45,430 bases of DNA, taken from an uncultured Oscillospiraceae bacterium (GTDB lineage: Bacteria; Bacillota; Clostridia; Oscillospirales; Oscillospiraceae). The position numbers were made by a program, and so were the translations under genes. The notes below the pieces were generated by a model. The model was not told the DNA's origin, searched no databases, and was given only the letters and a program-made list of their open reading frames with translations. Within the stretch, counting starts at the first letter, position 1; each line of letters opens with the position of its first letter. The stretch spans positions 1 through 45,430 of the forward strand of contig CANQBA010000028.1 in NCBI GenBank assembly GCA_947589545.1, read 5' to 3'. Shown here one piece after another: positions 31,665 through 39,769 of this stretch.

Positions 31665-31804
31665 GGCAGGCAAAAGGATACCCATGGTAACCGGAGCGTC
31701 AACAACCTCGCGTATTAGAATCATTCCGGAGCGAGCCGAGAGGGAAAAGAACTTGTCCCTGCTGTCCTACAGCCATTGTACCACGGGCATCCCTTTGCCT
31801 GCTG
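31665..31804 (-). ncRNA. Candidate IS110 bridge RNA region
   Basis: The non-coding stretch 5' of the transposase folds on paper into a long outer stem and two inner hairpins. The outer arms GGCAGGCAAAAGGATACCC (from 31665) and the complement around 31784-31804 pair with about three mismatches. Inner stems are CTCGC/GCGAG (31708-31735) and AGGGA/TCCCT (31741-31760). Bridge RNAs of IS110-group elements are transcribed from the end next to the 5' side of the transposase gene and have internal loops that bind target and donor DNA. The assignment is structural inference only. Confidence 0.5.
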
Positions 31805-31832
31805 GTTTTTCGGAGTGAATGACAGATAACAC

Positions 31833-31860
31833 TTACAAAATTCCTGTCAAATCTTATTAT
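31833..31860 (+). promoter_or_regulatory. Possible promoter of the DUF6809 gene
   Basis: TTACAA (31833-31838), 16-base spacer, TATTAT (31855-31860), just before the GAGGAGGG ribosome binding site. Confidence 0.4.
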
Positions 31861-31876
31861 ACGAGGAGGGATGAAG

Positions 31877-32164
31877 ATGGACAATCTTATCAACGAACTC
31901 TACTATGGCAATATCCGCCCCGTCGAACAGATGGGAGGGCTTACACCGGAAGCGGCAGCCATCATGAAACAGGTGCACGAGAACGAGGACAGGCTTGAGG
32001 CGAGCCTCGATGAGCAGAAGACGGAATTGCTTCACGCTATCCATAATGACCGCCTTGATGTCACCTGTATCATCGAGGAAAAACGCTTCCGGGAAGCGTT
32101 CATCTTGGGGGCGAGGCTGATGATGGAGATAATGAAGGATGGGCGGTCACCAGCAACATCATAA
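31877..32164 (+). CDS. DUF6809 family small protein
   Basis: A 95-residue helical protein. The ATG at 31877 is preferred because GAGGAGGG then lies seven bases upstream; an ATG at 31871 would touch the ribosome binding site. The sequence (M-D-N-L-I-N-E-L-Y-Y-G-N-I-R-P at the start, a long charged helical middle, and F-R-E-A-F-I-L-G-A-R-L-M-M-E-I near the end) fits DUF6809, a family common in Clostridia and often found in mobile elements. Its function is unknown. Here it stands alone between an IS110 element and restriction-modification debris. Confidence 0.8.
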   Translation: MDNLINELYYGNIRPVEQMGGLTPEAAAIMKQVHENEDRLEASLDEQKTELLHAIHNDRLDVTCIIEEKRFREAFILGARLMMEIMKDGRSPATS

Positions 32165-32261
32165 CAATAGGATTACAAAACGTCCATATATTTTGTCAAA
32201 AGTTCTCCCATTTTCTGATTATCTATGGTATAATGGAGAAAAATGTTGCAGGGAGCAGATT

Positions 32262-32534
32262 ATGACCGATTTGGAGTATTTAAAACAGTTTCGTGAGATT
32301 AAAGAAATCGCTGATATTATCGGCGACATTGAAAAACTTGATTCTCTGATGGAGCAAAACGAGTGGGATTCTGTAAGTCAATTGCTTTATGTAATTTCTG
32401 CAAAACACCCTGCTGAAAAGGTAGTATACAATTCCGCAAATCCGCTGCCGCCACTTTCAATCCAGCAATCCACCTCAAGCTGTCGTCAACTTCTGATTGC
32501 TCTCGGAAAAGCAAAGATTACCGCAGAGGGTTAA
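32262..32534 (+). CDS. Unrecognised 90-residue protein
   Basis: I do not recognise this gene. The ATG at 32262 follows a GGGAG site at about 7 bases. The protein begins M-T-D-L-E-Y-L-K-Q-F-R-E-I-K-E-I, has a helical first half, then a polar linker with P-L-P-P-L-S-I-Q-Q-S, and ends Q-L-L-I-A-L-G-K-A-K-I-T-A-E-G. It lies 21 bases before a truncated type III methyltransferase gene in the same direction. It could be a small partner of that system or of the mobile element. It is visibly more A/T-rich than the flanking eCIS region. Confidence 0.55.
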   Translation: MTDLEYLKQFREIKEIADIIGDIEKLDSLMEQNEWDSVSQLLYVISAKHPAEKVVYNSANPLPPLSIQQSTSSCRQLLIALGKAKITAEG

Positions 32535-32555
32535 AACATATGGGAGGAAGCCAAA

Positions 32556-32969
32556 ATGTCCACTAACATTTCCAAGCAGCGGCGGGACGAGCTTGTGGGG
32601 AAGATCCGGGAGATTCGGAGGTTCATCTCCGCCACGCCGCAGGATGAGAATACGGGAAATTTGCTGGCTTATCTCTCTGAGCTTGAAAAGGACGTGAACG
32701 GGAAGAAGTACGGCCTTGTGATTGAGGAGCACCGGGAGGAGATCGACGAGGTGCTGAATACGCACACGCCTGTCCTCACGGAGGATGCCGGACTCTACAT
32801 AGCCAACGGTGGGCAGATGAATTTCCTTATCGAGGGGGACAATCTGGCGGCATTGAAGCTGTTGGAGAAAACGCACCGGGGCAAGATTGATCTTATCTAC
32901 ATCGATATAATCTTGCAGAGTTTGATACAAAGCCGAGGAATAATTGAAAAGTGCGCCTTTGCGGTGTAA
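32556..32969 (+). pseudogene. Type III restriction-modification methyltransferase (mod), N-terminal fragment
   Basis: The 137 codons match the start of type III Mod proteins: K-Y-G-L-V-I-E-E-H, T-P-V-L-T-E-D, N-F-L-I-E-G-D-N-L-A-A-L-K-L-L-E-K-T-H-R-G-K-I-D-L (the SAM-site block followed by its partner strand), then I-Y-I-D. The expected D-P-P-Y catalytic motif should follow; instead the reading frame runs into unrelated sequence (I-I-L-Q-S) and stops at 32969. The rest of mod and any res gene are absent. The fragment therefore cannot methylate DNA. The cut falls near repeated TTGCGGTGTAA motifs that resemble an insertion sequence end. Confidence 0.8.
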
Positions 32970-32987
32970 TTTTCGCTTGCGGTGTAA
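32959..32987. repeat. Tandem TTGCGGTGTAA repeats, possible IS21-type end
   Basis: Two copies of the 11-base motif at 32959-32969 and 32977-32987. Short repeated motifs of this type occur at IS21-family ends. The following stretch to 33212 has no gene I can support. Confidence 0.35.
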
Positions 32988-33212
32988 AATGTGTGCCGGG
33001 TGACGTCTGGTGTTCATAAGGCAGTATAGGAGTAGATGGTGTTGCAGTTCCGATGGTAGCAGAGCCGACGGACAAGATCGTTTATACGTTAGCTTTGGGA
33101 CAGCGCGATTTTAAGTACTTCATACTCATCTCGTTCCGTAGATTTTTAAGCGCCGTTTCATCCGACTGCGTTTTTGTGTTCCTATCAGTAAACTTTACAT
33201 CCGTTTTACGAT

Positions 33213-34070
33213 TCAGCGCCTTTTGCGGATGGAAATCTGCTGCAGAAGCCGGTCAAACAACTTTGCATCTTTTTTGTGAAAATAGAGAAAATAGGTCACA
33301 TTGGCTTCCTCATCCAGAATCGGCACCTTGACACGGTTGGGCACCTCGCCCTCCCGTTGGATCACCAGATCACTGATAAAGGAAGGAAGCGCCGATGCCT
33401 TGACCAGTTCATCAAATGCCGACACCTCTTCCTGAATGAGAAAGTGGGTGTCCGGCATTTTTTCTATATGCAGTTTATGCCAAAAGCCGATTTTGGAGCG
33501 GAGCAGCATGGTTTCTCCGTTCAGATCCCGGAAATACAGCCCGCTGCTGCCGGAAAGAGGGTGGGCTGGCGGCAGGGAAAAGAAAAGATGTTCTTCGAGA
33601 TATTGCCGGCTTTCCGCCCCCTCCATCTCTTGAAAATAAGGGAGAATAATCATTTGATAGGTGCCGTCCTGTAACCCCTGGATCAGAAGTTCGTTGTCAC
33701 GGACATCCGAGGCAATCGTCCTGTCAGAATATTGGTCCGAAAGCATGGGAAGAAGGCTCCACAGCAGTGCTGGCGCACAGGAACCGACCGAAATCGTGTG
33801 GTTCCTGCGGTCAAAGGAACGAATACCGCTGACCATGTCATTGGCTTGATCGATTATTTTTCGCGCATAGTCCACTGCAAGTTTACCGTTCTCGTTGAGT
33901 TCTATCCTGTTTTTATGCCGGATAAAAAGAGACACCCCTATTTCGCTTTCCAACCGCTGCATAGATCGGCTTAATGCGGACGGAGACAGATGATTTTGTT
34001 CGGCTGCGCCGGATAAAGTGCCGCACTCCGCTACGATCAGCAACTGCTCTAATTGGTATAGCTCAAACAT
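33213..34070 (-). CDS. LysR-family transcriptional regulator
   Basis: A 285-residue LysR protein. Residues 1-60 form the winged helix-turn-helix (Y-Q-L-E-Q-L-L-I-V-A-E, G-T-L-S-G-A-A-E, S-P-S-A-L-S-R-S-M-Q-R-L-E), followed by a linker helix and a periplasmic-binding-like effector domain (about 90-285). It is divergent from the redox cluster beginning at 34223, with 152 bases between, the standard arrangement for control of the neighbouring operon by a LysR protein. The effector is unknown; electrophilic or carbonyl compounds handled by the cluster are reasonable candidates (inference). Confidence 0.92.
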   Translation of the reverse strand: MFELYQLEQLLIVAECGTLSGAAEQNHLSPSALSRSMQRLESEIGVSLFIRHKNRIELNENGKLAVDYARKIIDQANDMVSGIRSFDRRNHTISVGSCAPALLWSLLPMLSDQYSDRTIASDVRDNELLIQGLQDGTYQMIILPYFQEMEGAESRQYLEEHLFFSLPPAHPLSGSSGLYFRDLNGETMLLRSKIGFWHKLHIEKMPDTHFLIQEEVSAFDELVKASALPSFISDLVIQREGEVPNRVKVPILDEEANVTYFLYFHKKDAKLFDRLLQQISIRKRR

Positions 34071-34222
34071 TATGCCACCTCCTGTTTGTATTGTAGCACA
34101 GCATTTCTATTGATGCAAGTACACTTTGCGTTCTATTCAAAGCAGAATGCAGAATCGGCACTGTACTTTTGCCGGAATGCAGCCTACAATATAACTGTAA
34201 GGAAAACAAAGGAGGCACAGAA
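34071..34222. promoter_or_regulatory. Divergent LysR/redox-operon control region
   Basis: 152 bases containing TACAAT at about 34188 with only a weak -35, as expected for an activator-dependent promoter, and a GCATTC/GAATGC-type imperfect inverted repeat (about 34147-34182) that may be the LysR site. Confidence 0.4.
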
Positions 34223-35074
34223 ATGCAGGATTATACCCTTTCCAATGGCGTATGTATGCCGGCTTTGGGGTATGGCACTTTCCAGATAACAGATACCGCA
34301 CTCTGCGAACAATGCGTGGAGAATGCGCTGGACGCAGGGTATCGGCTGTTTGACACTGCCGCATCCTACGGGAATGAAGAAGCGGTGGGGCACGCCATCC
34401 GCCGTTCTGACATCCCACGCAAAGAGATCTTTGTGACCACGAAATTGTGGGTACAGGATACTGGGTACGACAATACGCTGAAAGCCTTTGACACCTCCCT
34501 GAAAAAACTGGGCTTGGAGTATATCGATCTCTATCTCATCCACCAGCCTTTTGGCGACATCTACGGAGCATGGAGAGCAATGGAGCGGCTCTATCAGGAA
34601 GGTGCGGTCCGGGCAATCGGGGTCAGTAATTTTTCCCCGGAACGGCTGGTGGACCTGTGTATGAATCACGCAATAAAGCCAATGGTCAATCAGATTGAGA
34701 TCCATCCCTTCTATCAGGAGGGAGAGGCCATAAAGGTGATGCGAGATTACGGAGTCATTCCCCAGGCATGGGGACCGCTTTCCGAAGCCCAGCGGGATAT
34801 TTTTCACCATCCTATCCTGACAAGGATCGCCAAAAAGCACGGAAAGACCACAGCCCAGGTGATCCTGCGCTGGCATTACCAGCGCAGTGTGGCGACAATT
34901 CCGAAAACCGTCCACCGGGAACGGATGTCGGAAAACCTGAGTATTTTTGATTTCACGCTGGCCGATAAAGAAATGGCTTCCATTGCGGCAATGGACATCG
35001 GCCACAGCGAGATCATCGACCATCGTTGTTACTGTACCGCAAGGCAGTTCAACAGTGTAAAAATTCATGCGTAA
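34223..35074 (+). CDS. Aldo/keto reductase 1
   Basis: A 283-residue NADPH-dependent carbonyl reductase. The ATG at 34223 (MQDYTLSNG) follows AAAGGAGG. Catalytic residues are visible: Asp and Tyr in L-F-D-T-A-A-S-Y-G-N-E-E-A, Lys in T-T-K-L-W and His in Y-L-I-H-Q-P. Cofactor-binding blocks (G-V-S-N-F, I-P-K-T-V-H-R-E-R-M) follow. It is closely related to the second aldo/keto reductase at 38820. First gene of the LysR-linked cluster. Reduces aldehydes or ketones in the cytoplasm; the exact substrate is unknown. Confidence 0.93.
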   Translation: MQDYTLSNGVCMPALGYGTFQITDTALCEQCVENALDAGYRLFDTAASYGNEEAVGHAIRRSDIPRKEIFVTTKLWVQDTGYDNTLKAFDTSLKKLGLEYIDLYLIHQPFGDIYGAWRAMERLYQEGAVRAIGVSNFSPERLVDLCMNHAIKPMVNQIEIHPFYQEGEAIKVMRDYGVIPQAWGPLSEAQRDIFHHPILTRIAKKHGKTTAQVILRWHYQRSVATIPKTVHRERMSENLSIFDFTLADKEMASIAAMDIGHSEIIDHRCYCTARQFNSVKIHA

Positions 35075-35088
35075 GGAGTGTGTTGGAT

Positions 35089-35829
35089 ATGAAGCAAAAT
35101 TATCTTAGGAGCTTAGAAACAACAGACCCGGATTTTTTCGAGCTGTTTTCACGGTTTGCCGGGGATGAAGTCATCCACGAACCAGGTAAAACACTGGATG
35201 AACGCACCCGGTACATGGCTGTTCTGGCGGCCGTGCTTGGATGCCAGGGCAGGGAGCTTTTCCGGGAGATTCTCCCCCAGGCGCTGGATGCAGGCGTGAC
35301 CCCGGTGGAGGTGAAGGAGATCGTCTATCAGGCCACGGCTTATTTGGGAATTGGCCGCAGCTATCCGTTCCTGAACATCACCAATGAGGTCCTGGAGGCA
35401 CACGGTGTGAATCTTCCGCTGCCCGGTCAGGCTACTACCACCCCGGAGGATCGGGTACAGAAAGGCGAGGACAAACAGGTGGAGTTGTTCGGTGAGAGCT
35501 ACCGCGGCGCGGCCTCCCGCGGCCCGGAGGAAAGCCGGCATATCAACCGCTGGCTGGCTGGCAACTGCTTCGGCGATTACTACACCCGCAAGGGGCTGGA
35601 TAACCGCCAGCGGGAGATGATCACCTTCTGCTTCATTGCCGCCCAGGGCGGCTGTGAACCTCAACTGGCAGGACACACGGCAGGCAATCTCGGCGTGGGA
35701 AACGACAAGCAGTTTTTGATCAACGTTATCTCCCAGTGTATGCCCTATATCGGCTATCCCCGCACGCTAAATGCCCTGCGGGTCATCAATGAAGTTTGCA
35801 AGGAGGTGGAAAACCATGACCAAAAGTGA
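35089..35829 (+). CDS. Carboxymuconolactone decarboxylase family protein
   Basis: A 246-residue protein; ATG at 35089 with a GGAG site. It contains two CMD-type helical repeats. The first has A-A-V-L-G-C-Q-G and E-V-K-E-I-V-Y-Q-A-T-A-Y-L-G; the second has the conserved F-I-A-A-Q-G-G-C-E-P-Q-L-A-G-H-T with Cys and His at a spacing typical of the redox-active or acid-base site. Family members include decarboxylases and AhpD-like disulfide reductases. It overlaps the cupin gene by 14 bases. In this setting it could handle a reactive lactone or a thiol-disulfide step; the function is not fixed by the sequence. Confidence 0.9.
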   Translation: MKQNYLRSLETTDPDFFELFSRFAGDEVIHEPGKTLDERTRYMAVLAAVLGCQGRELFREILPQALDAGVTPVEVKEIVYQATAYLGIGRSYPFLNITNEVLEAHGVNLPLPGQATTTPEDRVQKGEDKQVELFGESYRGAASRGPEESRHINRWLAGNCFGDYYTRKGLDNRQREMITFCFIAAQGGCEPQLAGHTAGNLGVGNDKQFLINVISQCMPYIGYPRTLNALRVINEVCKEVENHDQK

Positions 35830-36223
35830 GTTTCAAAAGGAGGATATTTTCCCCATCGGTGAGGAAAACACCGGCTTTGCCCAGTATTTCACCGGAAAAA
35901 GTTATCTGGCGGGGCTGGTGCCCCAGCCCATTCCCATCGCCAATGTGACCTTTGAGCCGGGCTGCCGGAACAACTGGCACATCCATCACGGCGGCGGGCA
36001 GATCTTGCTGTGTACCGCCGGGCGTGGCTACTATCAGGAGTGGGGCAAGCCCGCCCGCGAGCTGCATCCCGGCGACGTGGTGAATATTCCGCCGGAGGTC
36101 AAACACTGGCATGGAGCCGCCCCGGACAGCTGGTTCTCCCATATTGCGATTTCCGTCCCGGCTGAGAATGGTAGCTGTGAATGGCTGGAACCGGTCACGG
36201 CTGATTACGAAAACTTAAAATAA
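35816..36223 (+). CDS. Cupin-domain protein
   Basis: A 135-residue single-domain cupin, starting M-T-K-S-E-F within the end of the previous gene. The metal-binding motif 1 is visible as N-W-H-I-H-H-G-G-G-Q with a downstream Y-Y-Q-E-W-G-K, and motif 2 as H-P-G-D-V-V-N-I-P-P-E-V-K-H-W-H-G. It probably binds a divalent metal and acts on a small organic substrate, or as a partner to the CMD protein, with which cupins of this size are often linked. Cytoplasmic. Confidence 0.92.
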   Translation: MTKSEFQKEDIFPIGEENTGFAQYFTGKSYLAGLVPQPIPIANVTFEPGCRNNWHIHHGGGQILLCTAGRGYYQEWGKPARELHPGDVVNIPPEVKHWHGAAPDSWFSHIAISVPAENGSCEWLEPVTADYENLK

Positions 36224-36251
36224 ATAAATTTGAAAATGGAGGTTACAAGTT

Positions 36252-37436
36252 ATGTTTACTTTTTCTTTACCCACGACCGCGCTGTTCGGCGCTGGCAAAC
36301 TGAATGAGCTGCACAATCAAATCAACACCCCGATGGGGGTTGTACATGGCAAAAAGGCCCTGATCGTCATTTCCAATGGCAAGTCCACCCGTGCCAACGG
36401 GTATCTGGACCGGCTGGAGAATGAGCTGAAACAAGCTGGTGTGGAGTATGTGGTCTTTGACAAGGTGGCGGCCAACCCCACCAAGCCTGTGGTGGAGGAG
36501 GGCGGACGGTTCGCCCGTGAAAACGGCTGCGACTTCATCGTGGCGCTGGGCGGCGGCAGCGTGATGGACGCCTCCAAGGCCATCGGCCTGATGGCGGCCA
36601 ACGGCGGCGACCTGTGGGACTATGTGATGTTCGGCACCGGCAAGAAACAGTGGCCCCAGATCCCCGGCCTGCCCATCGTGGCCATCACCACCACAGCGGG
36701 CACCGGCTCGGAAACCGACGGCGGCGCAGTCATCACCAACCCGGAAACCAATGAAAAGACCGGTGTGTTCGGTCCCGGCACCTATCCCGTGCTTGCTATC
36801 GTTGATCCGGAGCTGATGATGAGCGTGCCCGCAAAATTCAAGGCCTACCAGGGCTTTGATGCCCTGTTCCACTCCACTGAGGGCTATATCTCTGCAAACC
36901 GCAATGAGTTCAGCAAAATGGTGGCTGCCGAAGCCATCCGCAATGTAGCCCGCAATCTGGTTACTTCCATCCGTGAGCCGCAGAACGTGGAGGCAATGAG
37001 CTGCGTTGCCCTGGGCAGTTACCTGTCCGGCATCCAGATGGCGATCGGCTCCTGCACCAGCGCCCATCCGCTGGAACACGCCCTGTCCGCCTATCATGAG
37101 AAACTGCCGCACGGTGCCGGCCTCATCATGATTTCCAAGGCGTATTACAGCCATTTTGTGGAACAGCACGCCTGCGATGAGCGGTTCGTCGAGATGGCAA
37201 AACTCATGGGCATGGAGGATGCCGGCAAGCCGGAGGACTTCATCACCGCCCTGGTCAAATTGCAGGAGGAATGCGGTGTGGCCGATCTGAAGATGTCTGA
37301 CTACGGCATTGACCCGTCCGAGTTCCCCAAGATGGTACAGAACGCCCGCGACACGCTGGGGGCCAACTTCCTCAACGATCCCTGCCAGCTCTCCGATGAG
37401 GACTGCGTGAACATTTATCAGAAGTCTTATAAATGA
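36252..37436 (+). CDS. Iron-containing alcohol dehydrogenase
   Basis: A 394-residue group III alcohol dehydrogenase of butanol dehydrogenase type. N-terminal cofactor region: G-K-K-A-L-I-V-I-S-N-G, V-A-L-G-G-G-S-V-M-D-A-S-K (about 95-107) and T-T-T-A-G-T-G-S-E-T-D. Metal ligands: Asp in I-V-D-P-E-L and His residues in A-H-P-L-E-H-A-L-S and L-P-H-G-A-G-L. A GGAGG site lies 8 bases before the ATG. Reduces aldehydes to alcohols with NAD(P)H; fits the carbonyl-reduction theme of the operon. Confidence 0.94.
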   Translation: MFTFSLPTTALFGAGKLNELHNQINTPMGVVHGKKALIVISNGKSTRANGYLDRLENELKQAGVEYVVFDKVAANPTKPVVEEGGRFARENGCDFIVALGGGSVMDASKAIGLMAANGGDLWDYVMFGTGKKQWPQIPGLPIVAITTTAGTGSETDGGAVITNPETNEKTGVFGPGTYPVLAIVDPELMMSVPAKFKAYQGFDALFHSTEGYISANRNEFSKMVAAEAIRNVARNLVTSIREPQNVEAMSCVALGSYLSGIQMAIGSCTSAHPLEHALSAYHEKLPHGAGLIMISKAYYSHFVEQHACDERFVEMAKLMGMEDAGKPEDFITALVKLQEECGVADLKMSDYGIDPSEFPKMVQNARDTLGANFLNDPCQLSDEDCVNIYQKSYK

Positions 37437-37478
37437 AATCAATAAAACTGCATCGTAAGGGAAGAAGGTGCAACTACG

Positions 37479-38012
37479 TTGAGCAAGAAAGTATTGGCGA
37501 TCATCAGCAGCCCGCGCAAAAACGGCAATACCGAGCTGCTGGCAGATGAATTTGTAAAGGGCGCACGGGAAGCCGGGCATGAGGCGGAAAAGCTCTGCCT
37601 GCGGGAAAAGAAGATCGCGCCCTGCCTGGCCTGCGAAGCCTGCCTTCGCAATGGCGGAACCTGTGTTCAGAAGGACGATATGGCGGACGTGCTGCAAAAG
37701 CTCATTGACGCCGATGTGATCGTCCTCTCCACGCCGGTTTACTACTATTCCATTTCGGCGCAGATGAAAACCATGATCGACCGCTGCTTGGCCGGCGGCG
37801 CACAGTTGAAGAACAAGGAATTCTACTTCATCACCACTGCCGCCGACGCGCCCCACGCGATGGAGCGCACAATGGCCGACCTTCAGGGATTTGTGGACTG
37901 TGTACCCGGCTCGGTGGTCAAGGGCAAGGTCTACGGTCAGGCGTTTGGCGTGGGTGAGATCAAAGGCAGACCCGCCATGCAGGAGGCATATACCTTCGGC
38001 AAAAACTGTTGA
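37479..38012 (+). CDS. Flavodoxin-fold NADPH-dependent FMN reductase
   Basis: A 177-residue protein with a probable TTG start at 37479 (M-S-K-K-V-L-A-I-I-S-S-P-R-K-N-G-N-T). That P-loop-like S-P-R-x-N-G-N-T segment binds the FMN phosphate. A cysteine-rich stretch A-P-C-L-A-C-E-A-C at about 46-54 and T-P-V-Y-Y-Y-S-I-S-A-Q-M-K are family features. Members reduce quinones, nitro groups or supply electrons. It overlaps nothing but sits tightly (4-base stop/start region) with the ferredoxin gene after it. Cytoplasmic. Confidence 0.9.
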   Translation: MSKKVLAIISSPRKNGNTELLADEFVKGAREAGHEAEKLCLREKKIAPCLACEACLRNGGTCVQKDDMADVLQKLIDADVIVLSTPVYYYSISAQMKTMIDRCLAGGAQLKNKEFYFITTAADAPHAMERTMADLQGFVDCVPGSVVKGKVYGQAFGVGEIKGRPAMQEAYTFGKNC

Positions 38013-38026
38013 AGGGGGCAGATGCG

Positions 38027-38815
38027 ATGGTATTTTATTTCACAGCCACCGGCAACAGTCTGTATGTGGCGAAACAGTTGGATGACCGCCTTGTTAGTAT
38101 CCCCCAGGTTATCGATGGAACCGACCTGTCTTTCCGGGATGCGCGTATCGGCGTTGTCTGTCCGGTGTTCGGCCATGAGGCCCCGCCGATGGTCAAAGAG
38201 TTTCTGCACAAGGCCGCGTTTGAAACGGATTACTTCTATATGATCCTGACCTACGGCAACCGCCACGGCGGTGCGGCGGAGCTGGCGCAGCAGTTGCTGG
38301 AAAGCTGCGGCATCCACCCAGCCTACATCAACGTCGTGCTGATGGCAGACAATTTCCTGCCTGCCTTTGATATGAACGAGCAGAAAAAACTGGATAAGCG
38401 CGTTGATGAACAGATCGCTGCCATTCGGGAAGATATTGAAGCCCGGCGGCGCTGGATCAGCCCGGTGACCGGCGTGGACCGTGCCGCCCATCAGGAGTTC
38501 CTGGCCCGCAGCATTACCCCGCCGGCTGACCGCTGGAAAGATATTTACCAGGTAACAGATACCTGCATCGGGTGCGGTGTCTGCACAAAGGTCTGCCCTG
38601 CCGGATGCTGGACGCTGCAAAACGGAAAGCCGGTTTATGAGGGAGCCAACTGCCAGGGCTGTATGGCCTGTATCCATGCGTGCCCCCAGAAAGCCATCCA
38701 GCTGAGGATGCCGGAGAAAAACCCGGAGGCCCGGTATCGCAACGAACATATTACCCTGGCGGAGATCATCCGGGCAAACTGCCAGGACAAACCACTTACC
38801 AATCATAAGGAGTGA
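38027..38815 (+). CDS. EFR1-type flavodoxin-ferredoxin protein
   Basis: A 262-residue two-domain electron carrier. ATG at 38027 follows an AAGGGGG site. Residues 1-150 are a flavodoxin-like domain (F-Y-F-T-A-T-G-N-S-L-Y-V-A-K). The C-terminal part carries two 4Fe-4S motifs: C-I-G-C-G-V-C-T-K-V-C-P at about 184-195 and C-Q-G-C-M-A-C-I-H-A-C-P at about 213-224. Fits the EFR1 (EF hand-free flavodoxin-ferredoxin) family common in Clostridia. It would pass electrons from ferredoxin-like donors to flavoproteins in this cluster. Confidence 0.93.
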   Translation: MVFYFTATGNSLYVAKQLDDRLVSIPQVIDGTDLSFRDARIGVVCPVFGHEAPPMVKEFLHKAAFETDYFYMILTYGNRHGGAAELAQQLLESCGIHPAYINVVLMADNFLPAFDMNEQKKLDKRVDEQIAAIREDIEARRRWISPVTGVDRAAHQEFLARSITPPADRWKDIYQVTDTCIGCGVCTKVCPAGCWTLQNGKPVYEGANCQGCMACIHACPQKAIQLRMPEKNPEARYRNEHITLAEIIRANCQDKPLTNHKE

Positions 38816-38819
38816 TGAA

Positions 38820-39671
38820 ATGGAATTTGTGACATTAAACAATCAGGTAAAAATGCCGCTTTTGGGATTCGGTGTGTTTCAGGTGCCCGATGCGGCCCAA
38901 TGTGAGCAAGCGATACTGGATGCGATTTCTACCGGCTATCGCCTCATTGATACGGCATCTGCCTATATGAACGAGGAAGCTGTAGGAAAGGCCATTGCAA
39001 AGAGCGGCGTACCCCGTGAAGAACTGTTTATTACCACCAAGCTGTGGGTACAGGATGCCAGCTATGAAGGGGCTAAAAAGGCGATTGAGACTTCGCTCAG
39101 AAAACTGGGCCTGGAGTATTTGGACCTGTATCTCATCCATCAGCCAGTGGGAGATTATATCGGCGCTTACCGTGCGATGGAGGAAGCATACAAGCAGGGG
39201 ACGCTGAGAGCAATCGGCGTGTGCAACTTTTATCCCAACCGTCTTGCCGATTTTTGCGAGACTGTGGATGTGATTCCGGCGGTGGATCAGGTGGAACTTC
39301 ACCCGTTCTTCCAGCAGGGGGCTGCGCTGGCACTTATGAAGGAGTATGGGGTCCATCCCGAAGCCTGGGGTCCCTTTGCCGAAGGAAAACACGGCATTTT
39401 TACGCATCCCGTGCTGACCGAAATCGGGCAGAAGTACGGCAAGAGTGCCGCTCAGGTGGCACTGCGCTGGAATGTACAGCGTGGCGTCACCGTGATCCCG
39501 AAGTCCGTTCACAAGGAACGTATGGAGCAGAACATGAACATCTGGGATTTCCAGCTCAGCGAGGCGGATATGAAACAGATTGCCGGGTTGGACCTGGGAC
39601 ACAGCGAAATTGTGGATCACAGCGATCCTGGTTTTATCAAGGCTTTACACAATATCAAGATTCACGACTGA
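38820..39671 (+). CDS. Aldo/keto reductase 2
   Basis: A 283-residue paralogue of the enzyme at 34223. The Asp/Tyr pair lies in L-I-D-T-A-S-A-Y-M-N-E-E-A, Lys in T-T-K-L-W-V-Q-D and His in Y-L-I-H-Q-P-V. The start is fixed by AAGGAG nine bases upstream; it begins four bases after the EFR1 stop. A terminator-like hairpin follows at 39699. The two related reductases at both ends of this sub-operon suggest partly different substrates. Confidence 0.93.
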   Translation: MEFVTLNNQVKMPLLGFGVFQVPDAAQCEQAILDAISTGYRLIDTASAYMNEEAVGKAIAKSGVPREELFITTKLWVQDASYEGAKKAIETSLRKLGLEYLDLYLIHQPVGDYIGAYRAMEEAYKQGTLRAIGVCNFYPNRLADFCETVDVIPAVDQVELHPFFQQGAALALMKEYGVHPEAWGPFAEGKHGIFTHPVLTEIGQKYGKSAAQVALRWNVQRGVTVIPKSVHKERMEQNMNIWDFQLSEADMKQIAGLDLGHSEIVDHSDPGFIKALHNIKIHD

Positions 39672-39698
39672 TGCTTCTGCCGTGATAGAAGATACAAC

Positions 39699-39740
39699 AG
39701 CGCGGCAAAGGAGCCTGGGATCAGGTCTCTCTGCCGCGCT
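39699..39740 (+). terminator. Hairpin ending the first redox sub-operon
   Basis: AGCGCGGCA (39699-39707) pairs with TGCCGCGCT (39732-39740); T-rich TTCTAT follows. It separates cytoplasmic reductase genes from those for exported proteins. Confidence 0.6.
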
Positions 39741-39769
39741 TTCTATAGATAGCAAGAGGTGATATTTCC

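Larger units (their letters stand above)
30419..31860 (-). mobile_element. IS110-family insertion sequence, copy 1 (right boundary uncertain)
   Basis: It contains a broken IS110 transposase (minus) flanked by non-coding ends. The left end is defined by a 77-base match (one mismatch) to the last bases of the window, where the same sequence interrupts ApbE. The right end lies somewhere between the structured region ending at 31805 and the DUF6809 ribosome binding site at about 31862. IS110 elements lack inverted terminal repeats, consistent with none being visible. Confidence 0.75.

Noticed and set aside
33018-33212. Short open frames between the methyltransferase fragment and the LysR gene
   Set aside because: No ribosome binding sites or recognisable motifs; probably debris of mobile elements.
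36267-37856. 529-codon open frame on the minus strand
   Set aside because: Antisense to the clear iron alcohol dehydrogenase and FMN reductase genes; composition rich in His and Gly as expected of a shadow.
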